Source of the DNA: JASHVB01 sp035508435
GTDB taxonomy: Bacteria > Pseudomonadota > Alphaproteobacteria > Acetobacterales > Acetobacteraceae
Direction: 5' to 3'
NCBI GenBank assembly: GCA_035508435.1
Contig: DATJNA010000063.1
Coordinates: 20,350 to 84,349, forward strand
DNA length: 64,000 bases
The notes beneath the pieces are model-generated. The model saw only the letters and a list, made by a program, of their open reading frames with translations, did not search any database and was not told the origin of the DNA. Shown piece by piece: positions 9,680 to 18,573 of this stretch (the first letter of the stretch is position 1; each line of letters begins with the position of its first letter). The translations under genes were made by a program, and so were the position numbers.

Positions 9680-11071
9680 ATGACCGTCACCACTGCCCGC
9701 ACCTGGACGCCCGATTCCTGGCGCGCCTGCCCCATCCGCCAGGTGCCCACCTATCCGGACGAAACCAAGCTCGCCGCGATGGAGGGCCGCATCGGCCGCT
9801 ACCCCCCGCTGGTATTCGCCGGCGAGGCGCGCCGGTTGAAGGCGCAGCTCGCGCTGGCCGCCGAGGGCAAGGCGCTGGTGCTGCAAGGCGGCGACTGCGC
9901 CGAGAGTTTCTCCGACTTCACCGCCAACATCATCCGCGACACGTTCCGCGTGCTGTTGCAGATGTCGGTGGTGCTGACCTTCGGCGCCTCGCTGCCGGTG
10001 GTGAAGATCGGCCGCGTGGCGGGGCAGTTCGCCAAGCCCCGCACGTCGGACACCGAGACGCAGGGCGACCTGACGCTGCCCTCCTACCGCGGCGACATCG
10101 TCAACGGCCCCGAATTCACTGCCGAGGCGCGCATCCCGGATCCCGCCCGCATGGAATTCGGCTACTTCCAGTCCGCGTCCACCCTCAACTTGCTCCGCGC
10201 CTTCGCCTCCGGTGGTTACGCGGATCTGCACGAGGTGCACCGGTGGAACCTCGGCTTCGTCGAGCGCTCGCCGCTGGCGGAACGCTATCGCGACCTGGCG
10301 GCGCGGATCGACGAGACGCTGGCGTTCATGACCGCCTGCGGCATGACCAGCCAGACCACGCGCGATATGCGAGAAACCGATTTCTACATCAGCCACGAGG
10401 CGCTGCTGCTGCCCTACGAGCAAGCGTTGGCGCGGATCGATTCCACCACCGGCGATTGGTACGGCTGCAGCGCGCATTTCCTGTGGATCGGCGACCGCAC
10501 GCGCCAGCCGGACGGTGCGCATGTCGAGTTCCTGCGCGGTTTGAAGAACCCGCTCGGCATGAAGGTCGGCCCGACGCAGAATGCCGACGACCTGCTGCGG
10601 ATTCTGGACACGCTGAACCCGGCGAACGAGCCCGGCCGGGTGACGCTGATCACCCGCATGGGTGCCGACAAGGTGGGCGAGAAGCTGCCACCGCTGCTGC
10701 GCGCGGTGCAGCGGGCCGGCAAGAAGGTGGTGTGGATCTGCGACCCGATGCACGGCAACACGATCACCACCGTCGCCAAGTTGAAGACTCGCAACTTCGA
10801 TTCGATCCTGTCCGAGGTGCGGTCGTTCTTCGACATCCATGAGGCCGAAGGCACCTGGGCCGGTGGCGTGCATGTGGAGATGACCGGCCAGGACGTCACC
10901 GAGTGCACCGGCGGCGCGTTCCGCCTGACCGAGGCCGACCTGACCGAGCGCTACGAGACCTTCTGCGACCCGCGGTTGAATGCAGAGCAATCGCTGGAGT
11001 TGGCGTTCCTGGTGGCGGAGGAGTTGAAGCGTCGCCGCGCATCGCCTGGCTTGCAGGTGGCGGCCCAGTAA
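9680..11071 (+). CDS. Class II 3-deoxy-7-phosphoheptulonate (DAHP) synthase
   Basis: A 463-residue plant/actinobacterial-type (class II, AroAII) enzyme. It condenses phosphoenolpyruvate and erythrose 4-phosphate, the first step of the shikimate pathway. Visible family motifs are VLQGGDCAESF (metal-ligand Cys), RVAGQFAKPR, YRGDIVNG, FYISHEALLLPYE, HFLWIGDRTR, MKVGPT, WICDPMHGNT, and GGVHVEMTGQDVTECTGG near the C-terminus. Full length. The start at 9680 is preceded by GGGGAGGGAG. The gene stands alone between tRNA-Ala and the phosphoribosyltransferase gene. Class II enzymes differ in feedback control from AroF/G/H, so the E. coli symbols are not applied. Confidence 0.97.
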   Translation: MTVTTARTWTPDSWRACPIRQVPTYPDETKLAAMEGRIGRYPPLVFAGEARRLKAQLALAAEGKALVLQGGDCAESFSDFTANIIRDTFRVLLQMSVVLTFGASLPVVKIGRVAGQFAKPRTSDTETQGDLTLPSYRGDIVNGPEFTAEARIPDPARMEFGYFQSASTLNLLRAFASGGYADLHEVHRWNLGFVERSPLAERYRDLAARIDETLAFMTACGMTSQTTRDMRETDFYISHEALLLPYEQALARIDSTTGDWYGCSAHFLWIGDRTRQPDGAHVEFLRGLKNPLGMKVGPTQNADDLLRILDTLNPANEPGRVTLITRMGADKVGEKLPPLLRAVQRAGKKVVWICDPMHGNTITTVAKLKTRNFDSILSEVRSFFDIHEAEGTWAGGVHVEMTGQDVTECTGGAFRLTEADLTERYETFCDPRLNAEQSLELAFLVAEELKRRRASPGLQVAAQ

Positions 11072-11084
11072 TGGCGCCTTCGAT

Positions 11085-11191
11085 GTCATTGCGAGCAGCA
11101 CAGCGACGCAGCAATTCCGCTCGAGTGGTGCAGGGTCTGTCAGTGCGCCACCCGAGCAGGGTTGCTGCGTCGCTTCGCTCCGCGCAATGAC
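11085..11191. repeat. REP-type palindromic element
   Basis: The inverted arms GTCATTGCGAGCAGCACAGC...GCAGCAA and its partner ending CGCGCAATGAC surround a loop of about 40 bp. It occupies the gap between the DAHP synthase stop and the next start, and is the same family as 9079-9152. Confidence 0.75.
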
Positions 11192-11212
11192 AGCAGGTCG
11201 GTGGTCCTCAGC

Positions 11213-12382
11213 ATGCCGGCGAACCCCGACCTTGCCGCCGACATCTCCGCCCGTGCCGACTCCTACTTCAACCGCACCAAGGAGATCGTCGCCCGCTTCG
11301 GCGACAAGCGCGTCACCTACGCGGTATTCCTGCGCCGGCCGGTGATTTCTGCCCCGCGGCTGATGACCGAATGGCTGCACATGGTCGCCACGGCGCGCGG
11401 CACCGCGATCGACGTCGACCTGATGTATCCCGAAGGCGCCTGGGTCGGCGCCGGCGAGCCGCTGGTCTACATCACCGGCAGCCTGGTGCAGCTTTCCGAT
11501 CTCGAAACCATCATGCTGCAGAAGATCGGCCCGGTCTGCGTCGCGGCGCATAACGCGTACCAAATGTGCCTGGCGCTGCCGGACGCCGGCTTCCTGGCCA
11601 TGGAGGCGCGTCACTGCGCCGGTGCCGAGATGCAGGACATGATGGCCTATGGCGCCTCGGTCGGCAGCGCCGCCGCCCGCCGCGAAGGTGCCAAGGGTTT
11701 CGTCGGCAACGCCAATGACGGCACGGCACACTGGTTCGGCGCGCCGCACGGCTTCGGCACCATGCCGCATTCGTTGATCGGCTACGCCGGATCCACGTTG
11801 CGCGCCGCCGAAATGTTCCGCGAGGCCTTCCCCGACCAGCCGATCACGGTGCTGGTCGACTATTTCGGCCACGAGATCACCGATGCGCTCGCCGTCTGCC
11901 GCCGCTTTCCCGAGCTGGCGGCGGCAGGGCAGCTTTCCTTCCGCCTTGATACGCACGGCGCCCGTTTCGTCGAAGGCCTGGACCCGGCGGAAAGCTACGC
12001 GGTCCTGGAACGCCATGCACCCGGGGCGATCCGCCGCTATCGCAGCGACACCGAGCTGCGCTACCTGGTCGGCACCGGCGTCTCCGCGGCCGCAATTTGG
12101 TACCTGCGCGAAGCGCTGGACGCCGCCGGCTATCGCAAGGTGCGCATCGTCGTGTCGTCTGGCTTCGGCGTCGACAAATGCCGCGTGATGGCGGATGCCC
12201 GCGCCCCCATCGACGTGGTCGGGACCGGCAGCTTCATTCCGGATTCGTGGCACGAGACCTATGCCACGGCGGACATCGTCGAATATGACGGCGTCCCCAT
12301 GGTGAAGGTCGGCCGCGAATTCCTGCTCCGCCGCAACGGCGCGCGTCGGCGCAACGGCAGCGGCGAGGCGGGGTCAGGCTGA
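11213..12382 (+). CDS. Nicotinate phosphoribosyltransferase-family protein
   Basis: A 389-residue protein of the NAPRTase/quinolinate phosphoribosyltransferase fold. These enzymes join nicotinate to PRPP to make nicotinate mononucleotide in NAD salvage. Family features include the N-terminal YFNRTKEIV, GAWVGAGEPLVYITGSL, an SSGFGVDK-type phosphate-binding loop, and GTGSFIPDS near the C-terminus. The frame is open upstream through the REP element, but ATG 11213 (MPANPDLAADI) is chosen because the extension would be REP-encoded. The substrate is assigned from the family; a related base cannot be excluded. The last 15 residues are a low-complexity Arg/Gly tail. Confidence 0.88.
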   Translation: MPANPDLAADISARADSYFNRTKEIVARFGDKRVTYAVFLRRPVISAPRLMTEWLHMVATARGTAIDVDLMYPEGAWVGAGEPLVYITGSLVQLSDLETIMLQKIGPVCVAAHNAYQMCLALPDAGFLAMEARHCAGAEMQDMMAYGASVGSAAARREGAKGFVGNANDGTAHWFGAPHGFGTMPHSLIGYAGSTLRAAEMFREAFPDQPITVLVDYFGHEITDALAVCRRFPELAAAGQLSFRLDTHGARFVEGLDPAESYAVLERHAPGAIRRYRSDTELRYLVGTGVSAAAIWYLREALDAAGYRKVRIVVSSGFGVDKCRVMADARAPIDVVGTGSFIPDSWHETYATADIVEYDGVPMVKVGREFLLRRNGARRRNGSGEAGSG

Positions 12383-12539
12383 GGGATGCGTGGCCGGAAG
12401 CCAGCGCCGGTTCCGCCGTTGCAGTGCGATGCGCCGCCCGATGACGCGCAAGTGCCGCTGGTCACGCGCCACCGGCAGCCCGTGCCGGGCCAGGAATGAC
12501 GCGTGGATGCCGCCATCCGTTCCCGACTGACAGCCGGTC

Positions 12540-13973
12540 CTAGGCCGAGATCTGCTCCAGGATGGCACGGCGCTGATTGATGCCGAACCAGCCCACCAGC
12601 ATTGCCGGAAGCAACGCGCCCGGCACCATGATGTAGGCGAACCAGCCGACGAAGCCCGCGCCCGTGGTGGCCGCGAACAAGCCGCCGGCGACGATGGGAC
12701 CGAATACGGCGCCCAGATGGCCGACGCCGTCGGTCAGGCCCATGCCGGTGGCGCGCATCCGCGTCGGATAGCTCGCGGCAGTGTAGTTGTACAAATTGAA
12801 CAGCAACACCATCGCGGCGCCCCAGGACAGCGTGAGCAGGATATAGGATGCGACGACGGAATGGATAAAGTAGAAGGCAAACAGCGCGGCGAAATTGACC
12901 AGGCCGCCGAACAGGATGGTTTCGCGGCGTTCGACCGATTCATTCAGCCAGGAACACGCGGCGAGACCGATACCGCCGCCGATGACCGTGGAGACCAGGA
13001 TCACACCGAACGTCTGGCCGGCGCTAAGGTGATAGGCGCTCAAGACCGACGGTTCGTATCCGCCGAAGCCGTAGAACATGCCGCTGTAAGCGAGACACCA
13101 TACGACCAGCAGCAGAATGGTCCGCTGGCCGTATTGCCCGTGCATCAGTTCGCCGACGGGCACATGCTCGGTGACCGGCACGGCATATTTGGCATAGTCG
13201 GGCTCGGGTAGCGCGGCCAGGCCGCTGCGGCGCAGGCATTCGGCTTCCAAAGCCGCGGTGACGCGCTCGGCCTCCTGGTGGCGGCCGTGGCATTCCAGCC
13301 AGCGCGGCGATTCCGGCATCGCCCAGAGTACGAGCGGCACCAGCACGAACAAGGCGCAGGCGCAGAACAAAAAGATGAACCATTGGTAGTGCGCGGGCAC
13401 CCAGAACACGGCGGGCAGGTTGCCAAGCAGGCCGTAGATGACAACGGCCAGCACCTGTGAGGCCAGCATGACGCCGCCGCGACGGGCAGGCGGCACGATC
13501 TCCCCCATGTAGACAACGTTGGTTGCCAGGACGCCGCCCATGCCGATGGACGACAGGCCGAAGAACAGGAGCAGGAGGGGGAAATGATCGGTCAGCGCGG
13601 TGGGCCACAACAGCAGGCCGATCGCGAGCGACGACAACAGCAGGGCGGTCCGGCGCCCCCAGCGGTCGGCGACCAGGCCGATAAGGTATTCGCCGGCCAG
13701 GATGCCGACACCGTTGCCGACGGCAAGCAAGACGGACAGCGCGCCGAGGCCGAACGCATGACGCGGGCCCCAGATGAAGGGATACAGCTTACCCGGCACA
13801 CCATCGGCGGCGATGATCACGCCCCAGAACACCTGGCTGATCAAGGCGAGTCGCCACTGCACCCAGGTCAGCGGCAGTCGGTCGATCCTGGCGGCAATGC
13901 GGCCTGTCGCGGGCTGTGTGCCGGCAGCGCTCATAATGCAGCCTGTCGCGGGCTGTGTGCCGGCAGCGCTCAT
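12540..13973 (-). CDS. MFS transporter (sugar/metabolite:H+ symporter type)
   Basis: A 477-residue major facilitator protein with about 12 hydrophobic segments. It has a DRWGRRTALL motif between helices 2 and 3 (GLVADRWGRR) and an AMPESPRWL motif before the central loop, as in the sugar-porter and aromatic-acid symporter groups. Conserved helix-7 residues and a C-terminal half starting near VVWCLAYSGMFYGFGGYEP follow. Substrate unknown. The first 13 codons (MSAAGTQPATGCI) are tandemly repeated as MSAAGTQPATGRI, giving two possible starts 39 bp apart. A GGAGGA ribosome site lies correctly before the outer ATG only. The flanking genes give no substrate clue. Confidence 0.9.
   Translation of the reverse strand: MSAAGTQPATGCIMSAAGTQPATGRIAARIDRLPLTWVQWRLALISQVFWGVIIAADGVPGKLYPFIWGPRHAFGLGALSVLLAVGNGVGILAGEYLIGLVADRWGRRTALLLSSLAIGLLLWPTALTDHFPLLLLFFGLSSIGMGGVLATNVVYMGEIVPPARRGGVMLASQVLAVVIYGLLGNLPAVFWVPAHYQWFIFLFCACALFVLVPLVLWAMPESPRWLECHGRHQEAERVTAALEAECLRRSGLAALPEPDYAKYAVPVTEHVPVGELMHGQYGQRTILLLVVWCLAYSGMFYGFGGYEPSVLSAYHLSAGQTFGVILVSTVIGGGIGLAACSWLNESVERRETILFGGLVNFAALFAFYFIHSVVASYILLTLSWGAAMVLLFNLYNYTAASYPTRMRATGMGLTDGVGHLGAVFGPIVAGGLFAATTGAGFVGWFAYIMVPGALLPAMLVGWFGINQRRAILEQISA
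13896..13973 (-). repeat. 39-bp tandem duplication spanning the MFS start codon
   Basis: Two adjacent 39-bp units (13935-13973 and 13896-13934) differ at one base and each begin with ATGAGCGCTGCCGG. The repeat is in frame, adds 13 residues, and duplicates the initiation codon but not the ribosome site. Confidence 0.95.
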
Positions 13974-14449
13974 ACGGACGTCCTCCGATTGGTACCGATG
14001 GCGCCTGTAACGGCCGGTTCCGTTGCCGGGTGCCGGGGTCGGGCCATGAACTCGGGTCCAGATGGTTCACGATCTCGCTTGCGAGAGGGCCCGCTCCGGC
14101 GGCCGGCACGGAGGGCGTTGCACCGGCCGAGGTCTGGCCGGTGAGGGCCGCCGTCCTCGGCGGCGGCTTGCTCGCACGGCAAGCGGCGAACCCGCCGCCG
14201 TCACAGCCCCATCCGCCGCCGGTTGGCAGCCCGCACCGCAGTCGCATTTCCCCGCCCGGGCTGGTTCGCCAGGCCGTTTCGTGTTACGCGACACTGATCC
14301 GGATTTTGGCTCCGCCGCGTGATCGACGGACCCTCCAGCCGGGCCATGCATCCCAGTCAACGAAGACCGGCTCGTTAGGGTAGCGACAGCGGCGGGTCCG
14401 CACCTATTTAACCTGAAGTGCTGATCACCGACCGCGAACTGGTCCCGGA
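13974..14449. other. Intergenic gap between divergent MFS and cbpA genes
   Basis: About 480 bp of GC-rich sequence with no gene I can support. A short AT-rich patch (TATTTAA, 14404-14410) about 40 bp before cbpA could be part of its promoter. The MFS promoter must lie at the other end. Confidence 0.4.
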
Positions 14450-15361
14450 ATGAGAGACCCCTACGAAATCCTCGGCGTACAGAAGACCGACAGCGACGCG
14501 GCCATCCGCGCCGCCTATCGCAAGCTCGCCAAGCGCTACCACCCCGATCTCAACCCGGGAAAACCCGAGGCCGCCGAGCGCTTCAAGGAGATCAACGCCG
14601 CCAACGACATCGTCTCGGACCCGGAGAAGCGCGCCCGCTTCGACCGCGGCGAGATCGACGCCGCCGGCAACGAAGTGCCGCCGCAGCACCAGTTCTACCG
14701 CGACTTCGGCGAGGGACCCGGGCAGGAGAAATATTACCAGGGCAATATCAGCCCGGAGGACCTGGACAGCATCTTCGCCCACGCGTTCGGCGGCGGCGGA
14801 TCATTCGGCGGCGCGGCCGGCGGCCGCCGTTTCACCGCACGCGGCGCGGATGCGCATTATACGCTGACGATCAGCTTCCTCGACGCCGCCAACGGCACCA
14901 CCCGCCGCATCACCTTGCCGGAAGGCCGCACATTGGATGTGAAGATTCCCCCCGGCGCGCATGACGGGCACGCGCTGCGCCTGAAAGGCCAGGGGATGCC
15001 CGGTCTCGGCGGCGGACCGCCGGGCGATGCGTTGGTAGAGATCGCCGTCGCGCCGCATCCCCTGTTCCGCCGCGAGGGCGACGACATCATCGTCGAACTG
15101 CCGGTGACGGTGCAGGAAGCGGTGCTGGGCAGCACGCTGGAGGTGCCCACCATCAAGGGCAAGGTACGGCTGACCATCCCGCCCAATTCCGGCACCGGCA
15201 CGCGGCTACGGCTGCGCGGGCGCGGCATTCGCCACGGCCACCAATACGTGCAGCTCCACATCGTGCTGCCGCCGGCCGAGGAACCCGAGCTGGCGGCCTT
15301 CATGAAGACCTGGCAGCCGCAGCACGCTTTCAACCCACGCGCGGGACTGGAGGATGCATGA
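14450..15361 (+). CDS. cbpA: DnaJ-class co-chaperone CbpA
   Basis: A 303-residue Hsp40 without the zinc-finger domain. The J domain at residues 1-67 has the essential HPD (KRYHPDLNP) for stimulating DnaK. A Gly-rich linker (GGGGSFGGAAGG, about 107-125) follows, then two beta-sandwich substrate-binding domains (TLTISFLDAANGTTRRI and the IKGKVRLTIPPNSGTGTRLRLRGRG block). This layout is CbpA rather than DnaJ. Its stop overlaps the next start by ATGA, and that gene is its known modulator, which supports the assignment. Confidence 0.93.
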   Translation: MRDPYEILGVQKTDSDAAIRAAYRKLAKRYHPDLNPGKPEAAERFKEINAANDIVSDPEKRARFDRGEIDAAGNEVPPQHQFYRDFGEGPGQEKYYQGNISPEDLDSIFAHAFGGGGSFGGAAGGRRFTARGADAHYTLTISFLDAANGTTRRITLPEGRTLDVKIPPGAHDGHALRLKGQGMPGLGGGPPGDALVEIAVAPHPLFRREGDDIIVELPVTVQEAVLGSTLEVPTIKGKVRLTIPPNSGTGTRLRLRGRGIRHGHQYVQLHIVLPPAEEPELAAFMKTWQPQHAFNPRAGLEDA

Positions 15362-15672
15362 TCCTGCAACTCACTTCCGTCACCGCCCTGTTCTCCGACC
15401 TGCCGCTACACGAGCTGACTGGCTGGGTCGAACGCGGCTGGGTCCGCCCCGAAGGCGAAGCCCCCACCTGGTTGTTCCATGAGATCGACATCGCCCGCGT
15501 TCGCCTGATCCACGACCTGCGCCGCGATATGGATATCGGTGAGGACGCGATTCCCGTCGTCCTGTCATTGCTCGACCAGGTCTACGAACTGCGCGCGCAC
15601 TTGAAGCAGGTGCTGCGCGCGGTGGAAGCGCAGCCGGAGGAAGTGCGACGGGCAATTCGCGCCGCGCTGTAG
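15358..15672 (+). CDS. cbpM: Chaperone modulator CbpM
   Basis: A 104-residue MerR-like winged-helix protein that in E. coli binds the CbpA J domain and blocks its work with DnaK. The pattern LPLHELTGWVERGWVRPEG is the MerR-type HTH, followed by FHEIDIARVRLIHDLRRDMDI and a C-terminal helix, as in CbpM. The 4-bp overlap with cbpA indicates coupled translation. Confidence 0.9.
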   Translation: MILQLTSVTALFSDLPLHELTGWVERGWVRPEGEAPTWLFHEIDIARVRLIHDLRRDMDIGEDAIPVVLSLLDQVYELRAHLKQVLRAVEAQPEEVRRAIRAAL

Positions 15673-15777
15673 CACAACAAGGCGGATGGCGCCCCGCCCC
15701 CAACGGGATTTGCCACAAAGCGACCCGAGGCAGCGGAAGGGGTGCGTACCGACGCTGGCTTCCTCTCAATGCCCCCG

Positions 15778-16326
15778 CTACGCCGGCAACCGGTCGCCAC
15801 CGTCGGGTGCGGGCACTTCGAACGCGTTCACCATGCCGGACAGGAACGCGAAGTAGTTCGCCGCCGCGGTCAGTTCCACCAGCCATTGCACGCCGAACCG
15901 CTGCCGCAAGGCATCGAACACCGCTTGCTCCACCCGATTCGTTCGCATCAACTGCCGCGTATAGGTGATGATGTCGCATTGCTCTGGCGGCAGTCCCGTG
16001 GGATCCCCCTTGGCACGCAGCAGATCGATCGTTGCCTCGGGGACACCGGCACGCCGCGCGGCGCCCACCTGCGCCGACCAGACATAGGCCGCTTCCTTCT
16101 CGCGCACGGCTGCCAGGATCGCGAGCGAGCGAAGCTGCGCCGGCACGATGCTTTCCTCGCGATTGAACGTGACCAGCTTCAACATCCGCTCGGCGAGCTT
16201 CGGGCTGTGCAGCAGAATGCTGAACGGTCCACGCACATTGCCGAACACCGCCAGGACCTGGTCCACCACCTCATGATATTCCGGCGCGACGTCCGCCTTG
16301 CCCGTGACCGGTGCAATCCGTGCCAT
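15778..16326 (-). CDS. Carboxymuconolactone decarboxylase / AhpD-like protein
   Basis: A 182-residue all-helical protein of the CMD/AhpD-like superfamily. A central block (LRSLAILAAVREKEAAYVWSAQVGAARRAG) corresponds to the CMD core, but AhpD's catalytic CxxC is replaced here. Peroxidase-reductase chemistry is therefore unlikely and a decarboxylase-like or binding role is possible. AGGAGG precedes the start. It is divergent from the region upstream of a nitroreductase on the same strand (start 17152, about 175 bp separation), and a 30-bp tandem repeat lies directly upstream of the ribosome site. Confidence 0.85.
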   Translation of the reverse strand: MARIAPVTGKADVAPEYHEVVDQVLAVFGNVRGPFSILLHSPKLAERMLKLVTFNREESIVPAQLRSLAILAAVREKEAAYVWSAQVGAARRAGVPEATIDLLRAKGDPTGLPPEQCDIITYTRQLMRTNRVEQAVFDALRQRFGVQWLVELTAAANYFAFLSGMVNAFEVPAPDGGDRLPA

Positions 16327-16340
16327 GTCCCCGTTCCTCC

Positions 16341-16400
16341 TGTTGTTGGTGCGATATAATCATCGCGGCATGTTGTTGGTGCGATATGGTTTTCGCCGCG
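16341..16400. repeat. Two 30-bp tandem repeats before the AhpD-like gene
   Basis: Units 16341-16370 and 16371-16400 share 24 of 30 bases and begin with an identical 17-bp word (TGTTGTTGGTGCGATAT). They sit just upstream of the ribosome site, in the 5' leader or promoter, so a repeated operator is possible. Confidence 0.8.
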
Positions 16401-16501
16401 TGGCGCATCGCCGCCCGGGCGGCACCATGGGCACCGCTCGACGACGCCGGGCGCGCAAGCCGTGTCATGGCCGCTATCGGCGCGGCCATGACGCTTCGCG
16501 A

Positions 16502-17152
16502 TTATTGAACCGCCGGATAAGGCGCTCCCCATTTGTCCTGATAGACGATCTCGGCGAGCGGACCACGGCCGACCGGACCGAACTTTCCCATCGGCCAGCC
16601 CACCGGCAAAATCGCGTAGGAGTGCACGCCGGGCGGCAGACCCAGGGCGGCCTCGGCCTCCTTCTCGTGCAGCAGGTGCCGCGTGGTCAGCGTGGTGCCC
16701 AGCCCCAGCGCACGGATCGCCAGGATCATGTTCTGCACCGCCGGATAGATCGATGCCCCCGCCCCACGCCCCGGATTGGCGCCATCTTCCAGGCAAGCCA
16801 CGATCCACACCGGTGCTTCATGGTAATGCTCGGTCAGGTATTCCACCGCGCTGTGCTGGCGCTTGTATTTCGTCGCATCGCTGCCGGGCGGCGGCGCACT
16901 GGAGGCATAGCGCGGCCCCACCACCTCATCGAACGCCTTCTTGTACCAGACTGCGACCTTCTTCTTGATCTCGGCGTCCTTCACCACCAGGAACCGCCAC
17001 CTCTGCGTATTGCCGCCATTGGCAGCGCAGGCACCCGCCTCGAGGATCTTGCGGATCAGCGCGTCCGGCACCGGATCCGGCTTCAACCGCCGCATCGAGC
17101 GTGTGGTCTGCATGATCTCGAACACATCGGTGCTGCCAGTTGCCGCGGACAT
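16502..17152 (-). CDS. Nitroreductase-family flavoprotein
   Basis: A 216-residue FMN-dependent oxidoreductase. RSMRRLKPDPVP near residue 18 is the family's FMN-phosphate-binding Arg region. GACAANGGNTQRWRFLVV and the C-terminal ALGLGTTLTTRHLLHEKEAEAALGLP give the second FMN-contact block. Nitroreductases of this type reduce nitroaromatics, quinones or flavins with NAD(P)H; the substrate is unknown. The start at 17152 has GAGAAGGAGA before it; a 51-codon upstream extension is not supported. It is followed by the AhpD-like gene on the same strand after about 175 bp. Confidence 0.9.
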   Translation of the reverse strand: MSAATGSTDVFEIMQTTRSMRRLKPDPVPDALIRKILEAGACAANGGNTQRWRFLVVKDAEIKKKVAVWYKKAFDEVVGPRYASSAPPPGSDATKYKRQHSAVEYLTEHYHEAPVWIVACLEDGANPGRGAGASIYPAVQNMILAIRALGLGTTLTTRHLLHEKEAEAALGLPPGVHSYAILPVGWPMGKFGPVGRGPLAEIVYQDKWGAPYPAVQ

Positions 17153-17258
17153 CCGCCTCTCCTTCTCACGGTGACATTTTGACGCCAGTCTAGCCTGCCC
17201 CTGGCAATAGCGCCATCGCCGCCGCATCTGTGCAACGGCACCAATGGAGGACCGCGCC

Positions 17259-17936
17259 ATGCCGCACGACCAGAAGGCCGCCTTTCTGTTCGATCTCGAC
17301 GGCACGTTGGTCGACAGCGTCTATCAGCATGTGCTCGCCTGGCACGAGGCGTTGGACCAGGAGGGCATTCCACTGTCGATCTGGCGCATTCACCGCAAGA
17401 TCGGCATGAGCGGCGGATTGTTCACCAACATGCTGCTGCGCGAGACCGGCTTGGACCTCGACCCCGCGCGCATCGAACGTCTGCGGCAGCGTCACGCCGC
17501 GGCGTACAATGCGCGCGCCGCCGATGTGCGGCCGCTGCCCGGCGCGCGCGACCTGTTGGCGTGCCTCAAGGATGCGGGAGTGCCGTGGGCAATCGCCACC
17601 AGCGGCCGGATGGAAACCGCGCGGGCGCCACTGGCATCGCTGGGCGTGGATTTCGACCGCGACGTGATCGTGACTCGCGATCAGGTGCGTTATGCCAAGC
17701 CCAACCCCGATCTGTTTCTTGCCGCGGCAGAACGGCTGGGATGCAATATCGAGTATGCCTCGGTGGTGGGTGACAGCATCTGGGACATGCTGGCCTCACG
17801 CCGCGCTCGCGCGCTCGGCATCGGGGTGCTGTCCGGCGGTTACGGCCTGGAGGAATTGGAGCGCGCCGGCGCGTACCGCGTGTATGACGATCCAGCCGAT
17901 CTGGTGCGGCACATCGATGAAGTGGGGCGGCGGTAG
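17259..17936 (+). CDS. HAD-family hydrolase (phosphoglycolate-phosphatase-like)
   Basis: A 225-residue HAD phosphatase. Motif I FLFDLDGTLVDS carries the nucleophile Asp, a helical cap follows, motif II is ATSGR, motif III Lys is in RYAKPNPDLF, and motif IV is VVGDSIWDM. This order and cap match the beta-phosphoglucomutase/phosphoglycolate phosphatase subfamily. Exact substrate unknown. The ATG at 17259 is chosen over 17244 because GGAGG lies between them at normal spacing. Confidence 0.93.
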   Translation: MPHDQKAAFLFDLDGTLVDSVYQHVLAWHEALDQEGIPLSIWRIHRKIGMSGGLFTNMLLRETGLDLDPARIERLRQRHAAAYNARAADVRPLPGARDLLACLKDAGVPWAIATSGRMETARAPLASLGVDFDRDVIVTRDQVRYAKPNPDLFLAAAERLGCNIEYASVVGDSIWDMLASRRARALGIGVLSGGYGLEELERAGAYRVYDDPADLVRHIDEVGRR

Positions 17937-18573
17937 TCGGTCGGCAGACGCGCGAATTCCCGCAAACCCACCCAGCTCCTCGCGACGGACGCCAGCGAAG
18001 CATGGGTCGCGGCATGCACCATGGCGACGCCAGGACTGTTGCATCAACCGCCGTACAGGCGAGCACCTCCACCTTCGAGTTCGTAGAAGCGCCCGAACAA
18101 TTGGTCCATGTCGACCGGCGCGATTTCCTGCGGCGTTCCGTGCGTTCTCCATCGAGCCGCCGAATGAGGCGCCGGAACAGACGGCAACCGCAGCCGCGGA
18201 CGACCCCGCGGAATGCCGACGATATGGCGATGCCTGGGCGGTCTCATTGCGAACGGCGGCACTGGTGGTGGCGTGACGGGTGGTGCCGTGACGGGTGGTG
18301 CCATGACGGGTGGTGCCGTCACTGGCGCCGCCGCCCTCACTTATGCCGGGCGAGATCCCCACTATGGGGCGAAACGTGCTGCTGAACCCCAGGCATGAGT
18401 CGGCACCCTCCTGGCAGATAACGGAGACCTGGTTTCGGATCGACCCGCGGCCGGGTCGGCCGGACCGAACCACCGCCCGATCGCAGTCAATGATCGCCGG
18501 CCCGCGGGACTCCGGTGGGCGCCTGCGCTACTGTCCCGATCAGGCCGCCAGCCAAGAACCAGAGGGAAACGCC
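17937..18573. other. Long intergenic region with a 15-bp minisatellite
   Basis: No gene can be supported firmly. A minus-strand open frame at 18044-18340 (98 codons) encodes a PPVTAPPVMAPP repeat and then a more natural-looking tail (VDMDQLFGRFYELEG). It may be a decayed or small Pro-rich gene but has no clear ribosome site or family. The minisatellite at 18264-18323 lies inside it. The stretch before 18574 must contain the aco operon promoter. Confidence 0.35.
18264..18323. repeat. 15-bp tandem repeat, four copies
   Basis: Units of GGTGGTGCCGTGACG at 18264, 18279, 18294 and 18309, differing by one to four bases. Being a multiple of three, the repeat keeps any reading frame open (TGGAV on one strand, PPVTA on the other). 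Confidence 0.9.

Noticed and set aside
9392..12253. 950-codon minus-strand frame opposite the DAHP synthase and phosphoribosyltransferase genes
   Set aside because: It is antisense to two clear enzymes and crosses a tRNA gene; no domain is visible. Long antisense frames are expected at this GC content.
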